A stretch of 64,000 bases of DNA. Origin: Phytohabitans aurantiacus (GTDB lineage Bacteria; Actinomycetota; Actinomycetes; Mycobacteriales; Micromonosporaceae). The position numbers were made by a program, and so were the translations under genes. The stretch is from the NCBI RefSeq assembly GCF_027923225.1, contig NZ_BSDI01000019.1, forward strand, positions 62,001 to 126,000, read 5' to 3'. Positions 57,897 through 64,000 of this stretch are shown piece after piece. The notes beneath the pieces are model-generated. The model ran no database searches. It had not been told where the DNA came from and saw nothing but the letters and a program-made list of their open reading frames with translations. How positions within the stretch are numbered: position 1 is the stretch's first letter; every line of letters begins with the position of its first letter.

Positions 57897-57977
57897 CCGA
57901 TCAAGGGCAAATGCGTCGATCAAGGGCAAAGGCACGCGGAAAAGAGATCCAACCACGCGCATTCGCCCTTGATCGAC
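57897..57977. repeat. GATCAAGGGC intergenic element, locus E
   Basis: In the orientation of locus C: accessory arm CGATCAAGGGCAAATGCGT, then CGATCAAGGGCAAAGGCACG, CGGAAAAGAGATCCAACCAC and GCGCATTCGCCCTTGATCG. Confidence 0.92.
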
Positions 57978-58073
57978 GGATGGGGGCCCGCGCGAGGCGC
58001 GAGGCGGCCCCGCGCCTCGCGGGCACGGAACGCGCGGGCGCAGCGCGGCGTGGGGTGGGACGTGGGGGGAGGG

Positions 58074-60749
<2,676 letters not shown>

Positions 60750-60795
60750 CGGACCATTGTCGCCTTGACGTGTTACGCCTACGTAAGGGAGCTTA

Positions 60796-62700
60796 GTGAT
60801 CGAAATAGGCTTCGGCCCCCAGGTCGTCGGAGATCTCACCGCCGGTGGCAGCCGTGAGTGGTTGCTCACAGACGGGTGCGGCGGGTACGCCATGGGCACC
60901 GTCAGCGGGCTGCGCACGCGCAGGTACCACGCGCTGCTCGTGGTCGCGGGCGCCACGCCGGCGGCGCGGCACGCCGGCCTGGTGGCGCTCGACCCCGTCG
61001 TCACCCTGGCCTCCGGGGCGCAGGTCCGGCTGGCGACGCACGAATGGGCGTCGGGGGCGGTCGACCCTCGCGGCCACGAGCTGCTGGAGCGCTTCGACCT
61101 CATCGAGGGGGTACCGCGCTGGCGCTGGCGGATCGGCGACACGGTACTCGAGCGCGAGATCGCCATGACTCATGGCCGGCCGGGAGTGGCGGTGGTACAC
61201 CGGCTGATCGCGGGCGGTCCCGTCAAGCTGGCGCTGGACGCGCTGTGCACGTGGCGGGACGCGCACGGTGAGAGGTACGCGGACGGGCCCCCACCCCGGG
61301 TGATACCGACCGCCGATGGCGCGACGGTCGAACAGGCGTACCGCCTCGCCGGCCCCGGGTGGACGCCCACGGGGCAGTGGTGGCGGGGCGCGCATCACCG
61401 GGAGGAGGCCGAGCGGGGCCTCCACCCGCAGGAGGACCTGTGGCACGCGGGCCGGTTCGGCGGGTCGCTGGAGGCGCCCGGGGACACCCTCGACGTACTC
61501 GCCTGGGCGCGGGATCTCGACGACCGGCCGGCGCCCGCGGCCAGCGTGGTCGACGGCGCCCGGGAGCGCAACCGGGCGGTGGTCGCCGCCGCACGCCCCG
61601 CCGACGCGGTGGACGCGACGCTCGCCCTCGCGGCGGACGCGTTCATCGTGCGCACCGCCACGGGGCCGGACGTGGTGGCGGGGTACCCGTGGTTCGGAGC
61701 GTGGTCGCGCGACACGATGACCTCGTACGAGGGGCTGTTCCTGTGCACCGGGCGGGCCGACGAGGGCCGGGAGCTGCTGCGGGCGTACACCGCGACCCTC
61801 TCCGAGGGGATGCTCGCGAACACGGCTGACACGGGCAGCGTGGAGTACAACACCTGCGACGCCACGCTCTGGTACCTCCACGCGGTGGAACGGCACGTCG
61901 CGCTGACCGGCGACACAGACCTGGCCGCCGAGCTGCTGCCCGCGCTGCGGGGCGTGGTCGACGCCCACCTGGCCGGCACGCGGTACGGCATCCGCGTCGA
62001 CCCCGCCGACGGCCTGATCACGCAGGGCGCCGCGGGCGAGGCACTGACCTGGATGGACGCCAGGGTCTACGGGGTACCGGTGACGCCTCGGCTGGGCAAG
62101 CCGGTCGAGGTGAACGCGCTCTGGGTCAACGGGCTGGCCGGCGTCGTCGCCCTGGCCCGCCGCACGGGGCAGGACCCTGGAGGGGCGCCCACCGCGCTGG
62201 CCCGCGCGCTCGACACCTTCCGCCTGCGCTACCCGGCGCCCACCGGCTGGCTGTACGACGTGCTGGACGGCCCGGGCGGCAACGATCTCGCGCTGCGCCC
62301 GAACCAGTTGCTCGCGTGGTCGCTCCCGCACGCGCCATTGGAGCCCGATCCGGCCGTGCTCGGTACCATCGGAGCCGCCCTCATGACGCCGCTCGGACCG
62401 CGGAGCCTGGCCCCCGACTCAGCCGGATACGAGCCCCGCCACCGCGGCGGTCCCGCGCAGCGGGACGCGGCCTACCACCAGGGCACGGTCTGGCCGTGGT
62501 TGGTCGGACCTTATGCGAGCGCCGTTAAACGACTTGGCACTGAAATTCACGTTTTGTTCGGCGGTATCGAGTCTCATTTGCGGGAGTTTGGCCTAGCATC
62601 CGTAAGCGAAACCGCGGACGGGCTGGCGCCCCACGTCGCGACCGGCTGTCCCTTCCAGGCTTGGTCAGTGGCGGAGGCCCTGCGCGCCCGACGGTTTTGA
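60796..62700 (+). CDS. Amylo-alpha-1,6-glucosidase / glycogen debranching enzyme
   Basis: GTG 60796 lies seven bases after GGGAG. The 634-residue protein has an N-terminal GDE_N domain (REWLLTDGCGGYAMGTVSGL, RRYHALLVVAGATPAARHAG, about 18-230) and a C-terminal (alpha/alpha)6 amylo-1,6-glucosidase domain (GYPWFGAWSRDTMTSYEGLF, TADTGSVEYNTCDATLWYLH, VYGVPVTPRLGKPVEVNALW, AYHQGTVWPWLVGPYASAVK). The catalytic-type acidic residues in SRDTM and DATLW are present. It removes alpha-1,6 branches from glycogen or related glucans in the cytoplasm. The glycosyltransferase gene follows 148 bases downstream. Confidence 0.93.
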   Translation: MIEIGFGPQVVGDLTAGGSREWLLTDGCGGYAMGTVSGLRTRRYHALLVVAGATPAARHAGLVALDPVVTLASGAQVRLATHEWASGAVDPRGHELLERFDLIEGVPRWRWRIGDTVLEREIAMTHGRPGVAVVHRLIAGGPVKLALDALCTWRDAHGERYADGPPPRVIPTADGATVEQAYRLAGPGWTPTGQWWRGAHHREEAERGLHPQEDLWHAGRFGGSLEAPGDTLDVLAWARDLDDRPAPAASVVDGARERNRAVVAAARPADAVDATLALAADAFIVRTATGPDVVAGYPWFGAWSRDTMTSYEGLFLCTGRADEGRELLRAYTATLSEGMLANTADTGSVEYNTCDATLWYLHAVERHVALTGDTDLAAELLPALRGVVDAHLAGTRYGIRVDPADGLITQGAAGEALTWMDARVYGVPVTPRLGKPVEVNALWVNGLAGVVALARRTGQDPGGAPTALARALDTFRLRYPAPTGWLYDVLDGPGGNDLALRPNQLLAWSLPHAPLEPDPAVLGTIGAALMTPLGPRSLAPDSAGYEPRHRGGPAQRDAAYHQGTVWPWLVGPYASAVKRLGTEIHVLFGGIESHLREFGLASVSETADGLAPHVATGCPFQAWSVAEALRARRF

Positions 62701-62848
62701 TTAATGCGCGTTACAGGCCTGCAATGGTGGTGTCTTCGCTGGTTTTCTCGGGACCGGCACGATTGGTCCCAAGCCAACGTCGCGTAGGCGCCGGTCATTG
62801 GTGCCTATGGCCGTGTGCACGGGGGAAGACTTCAAGGGGGCGGGCCGT

Positions 62849-64000
62849 ATGTCACCGAACGCAGACGTCATCGAGATGAGAACCCCGGCGAGGCAGCGGG
62901 TGCTGATGCTCTCCTGGGAGTACCCCCCGGTGGTCGTGGGGGGACTGGGACGCCACGTGCACGCGCTCTCCACCGCGCTGGCCGCGGCCGGTCACGAGGT
63001 CACCGTCGTCACCCGGCACGCGCCCGGCGCACCCCTCGAGGAGTACGCCGAGGGCGTGCGCATCGTCCGGGCGCCCGAGGATCCTCCGCTCTTTCCCCTT
63101 GCCACACCCTCCCTGCTCGCCTGGACGATGGCCTTCAACCACACGCTGACCCGCGCCGCCCTGCGGGCCGCGGAGTCCGGCGAGTACGACGTCATCCACG
63201 CGCACGACTGGCTCGTCACGCACACGGCCGTCACCCTCAAGGAGCACCTCGACCTCCCCCTGGTCGCCACCGTCCACGCCACCGAGGCGGGCCGCCACCA
63301 GGGCTGGCTCCCCGAGGAGATGAACAGGTGCATCCACTCCGTCGAGTGGTGGCTCGGCCAGGAGGCGTGCCGGGTGCTGGTGTGCTCGGAGTACATGAAG
63401 TGGGAGGTGTCCCGGCTGCTGGAGCTGCCCGGCGCCCGCGTCGAGGTCATCCCCAACGGGGTGGACGACCGGGTATGGCAGGCCCAGCCGCGCGCGGTCG
63501 CCGCGGCCCGCTCGCGCTTCGCCGCTGAGGGACCGCTCGTCGGGTACGCCGGCCGCCTGGTCTACGAGAAGGGCGTACAGCACCTGGTGCACGCGATCCC
63601 GCAGTTGCGCGAGCGGCACCCCGGGCTGCGCGTGGTGATCGCCGGCGACGGCCCGTACCGCGAGGAGCTGCTGAGGGAGGCCGGCCGGCTCGACCTGCAC
63701 AGCACGGTGAGCTTCGCCGGCTTCATGAACGAGAAGCAGCTGCCGGCCGTGCTCGCCGCCACCGACGCCACCGTGGTGCCCAGCCTGTACGAGCCGTTCG
63801 GCATGGTGGCGCTCGAAGCCGCGGCCGCGGGGGCGCCGCTCGCCGTGTCGGCCACCGGCGGCCTCGCCGAGATCGTCGAGCCGGGCGTGACCGGCGTGAC
63901 GTTCCCGCACAGCGACCCCGACGCCCTCGCCGGTGCGGTCGGCTCGCTGCTGGCCGACCAGACGTTCGCGCGCAAGGTCGCCAAGCAGGCACAGTCGATG
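62849..64000 (+). CDS. GT4 glycosyltransferase, 3' end beyond window
   Basis: ATG 62849, after GGGGGCGGGCC, opens a frame that runs off the right edge after 384 residues. The N-terminal domain begins with QRVLMLSWEYPPVVVGGLGR, the acceptor-side loop of GT4 and glycogen-synthase-like enzymes, with VIHAHDWLVTHTAVTLKEH and VATVHATEAGRHQG. The C-terminal domain has VIPNGVDDRVW, VGYAGRLVYEKGVQHLVHAI, VVIAGDGPYREELLREA and the donor loop PSLYEPFGMVALEAAAAGAP (EX7E). It transfers a glycosyl unit from a nucleotide sugar. Position after the debranching enzyme suggests glucan synthesis. Confidence 0.93.
   Translation, partial: MSPNADVIEMRTPARQRVLMLSWEYPPVVVGGLGRHVHALSTALAAAGHEVTVVTRHAPGAPLEEYAEGVRIVRAPEDPPLFPLATPSLLAWTMAFNHTLTRAALRAAESGEYDVIHAHDWLVTHTAVTLKEHLDLPLVATVHATEAGRHQGWLPEEMNRCIHSVEWWLGQEACRVLVCSEYMKWEVSRLLELPGARVEVIPNGVDDRVWQAQPRAVAAARSRFAAEGPLVGYAGRLVYEKGVQHLVHAIPQLRERHPGLRVVIAGDGPYREELLREAGRLDLHSTVSFAGFMNEKQLPAVLAATDATVVPSLYEPFGMVALEAAAAGAPLAVSATGGLAEIVEPGVTGVTFPHSDPDALAGAVGSLLADQTFARKVAKQAQSM

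Noticed and set aside
60750..61166. N-terminal extension of the GH63-type protein to 1030 residues
   Set aside because: It would overlap the divergent debranching-enzyme gene by 370 bases and its sequence is Ser/Arg/Pro-rich noise.

Overview
The window is high-GC DNA from a filamentous-type actinobacterium, most likely a member of the Micromonosporaceae. This is inferred from the gene families (a MoxR/DUF58/TgpA cluster, conservon genes, type VII secretion-like small proteins, CebR-type cellulase operators, a Streptomyces-type trp leader) and from strong GC third-position bias; no 16S or other marker gene is present.

Region 1 (1-10.25 kb) is accessory DNA that ends at a tRNA-Leu(GAG) gene. 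A large serine recombinase (8446-10188) reads into the 3' end of this tRNA, as expected for an integrated element whose junction is the tRNA. The rest is sparse and decayed: a frameshifted alpha/beta hydrolase that has lost its nucleophile elbow, an NmrA/SDR remnant, a tyrosine-integrase C-terminal remnant, a truncated phosphotransferase and a glycosyltransferase tail. Intact genes include a PadR regulator with a repeat-bearing membrane protein and a divergent small membrane protein, a SAM methyltransferase and a P-loop kinase.

Region 2 (10.5-20.5 kb) is core-like. It holds a TPR/FN3 membrane protein, a large FN3 protein, MoxR, DUF58 and a transglutaminase-fold protein without its catalytic Cys and His, followed by an SDR oxidoreductase and a DUF3159 membrane protein. 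Two copies of a near-perfect 62-bp palindrome flank the SDR gene.

Region 3 (21-34.7 kb) holds a four-gene cassette with WXG/EspC-like proteins and a duplicated YbaB-like protein; an ABC importer cluster with an ATPase lacking its catalytic motifs, a lipoprotein and a fused two-domain permease; a membrane-tethered NB-ARC/TPR protein lacking the P-loop lysine; ClpP; a secreted X-Pro dipeptidyl-peptidase; and an acyltransferase.

Region 4 (35-43.4 kb) is a cellulose-use locus: a secreted CBM2-GH48 cellobiohydrolase and a GH1 beta-glucosidase, with three CebR-like operators, then a phosphotransferase and a Ser/Thr kinase.

Region 5 (43.3-51.3 kb) has a short conservon (sensor kinase plus roadblock protein), an FGGY sugar kinase, and a TrpE-TrpG fusion preceded by a WW leader peptide and attenuator, followed by an aminotransferase.

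Region 6 (51.3-64 kb) concerns alpha-glucan and trehalose-type sugars: an LpqY-SugABC-like importer, a RusA-like protein, a D-amino-acid oxidase, a GH63-type glucosidase, a glycogen-debranching enzyme and a GT4 glycosyltransferase cut by the window end. Two families of intergenic repeats recur through the right 45 kb: a 54-62-bp palindrome (3 copies) and an ~80-bp element bounded by GATCAAGGGC/GCCCTTGATC (at least five loci).
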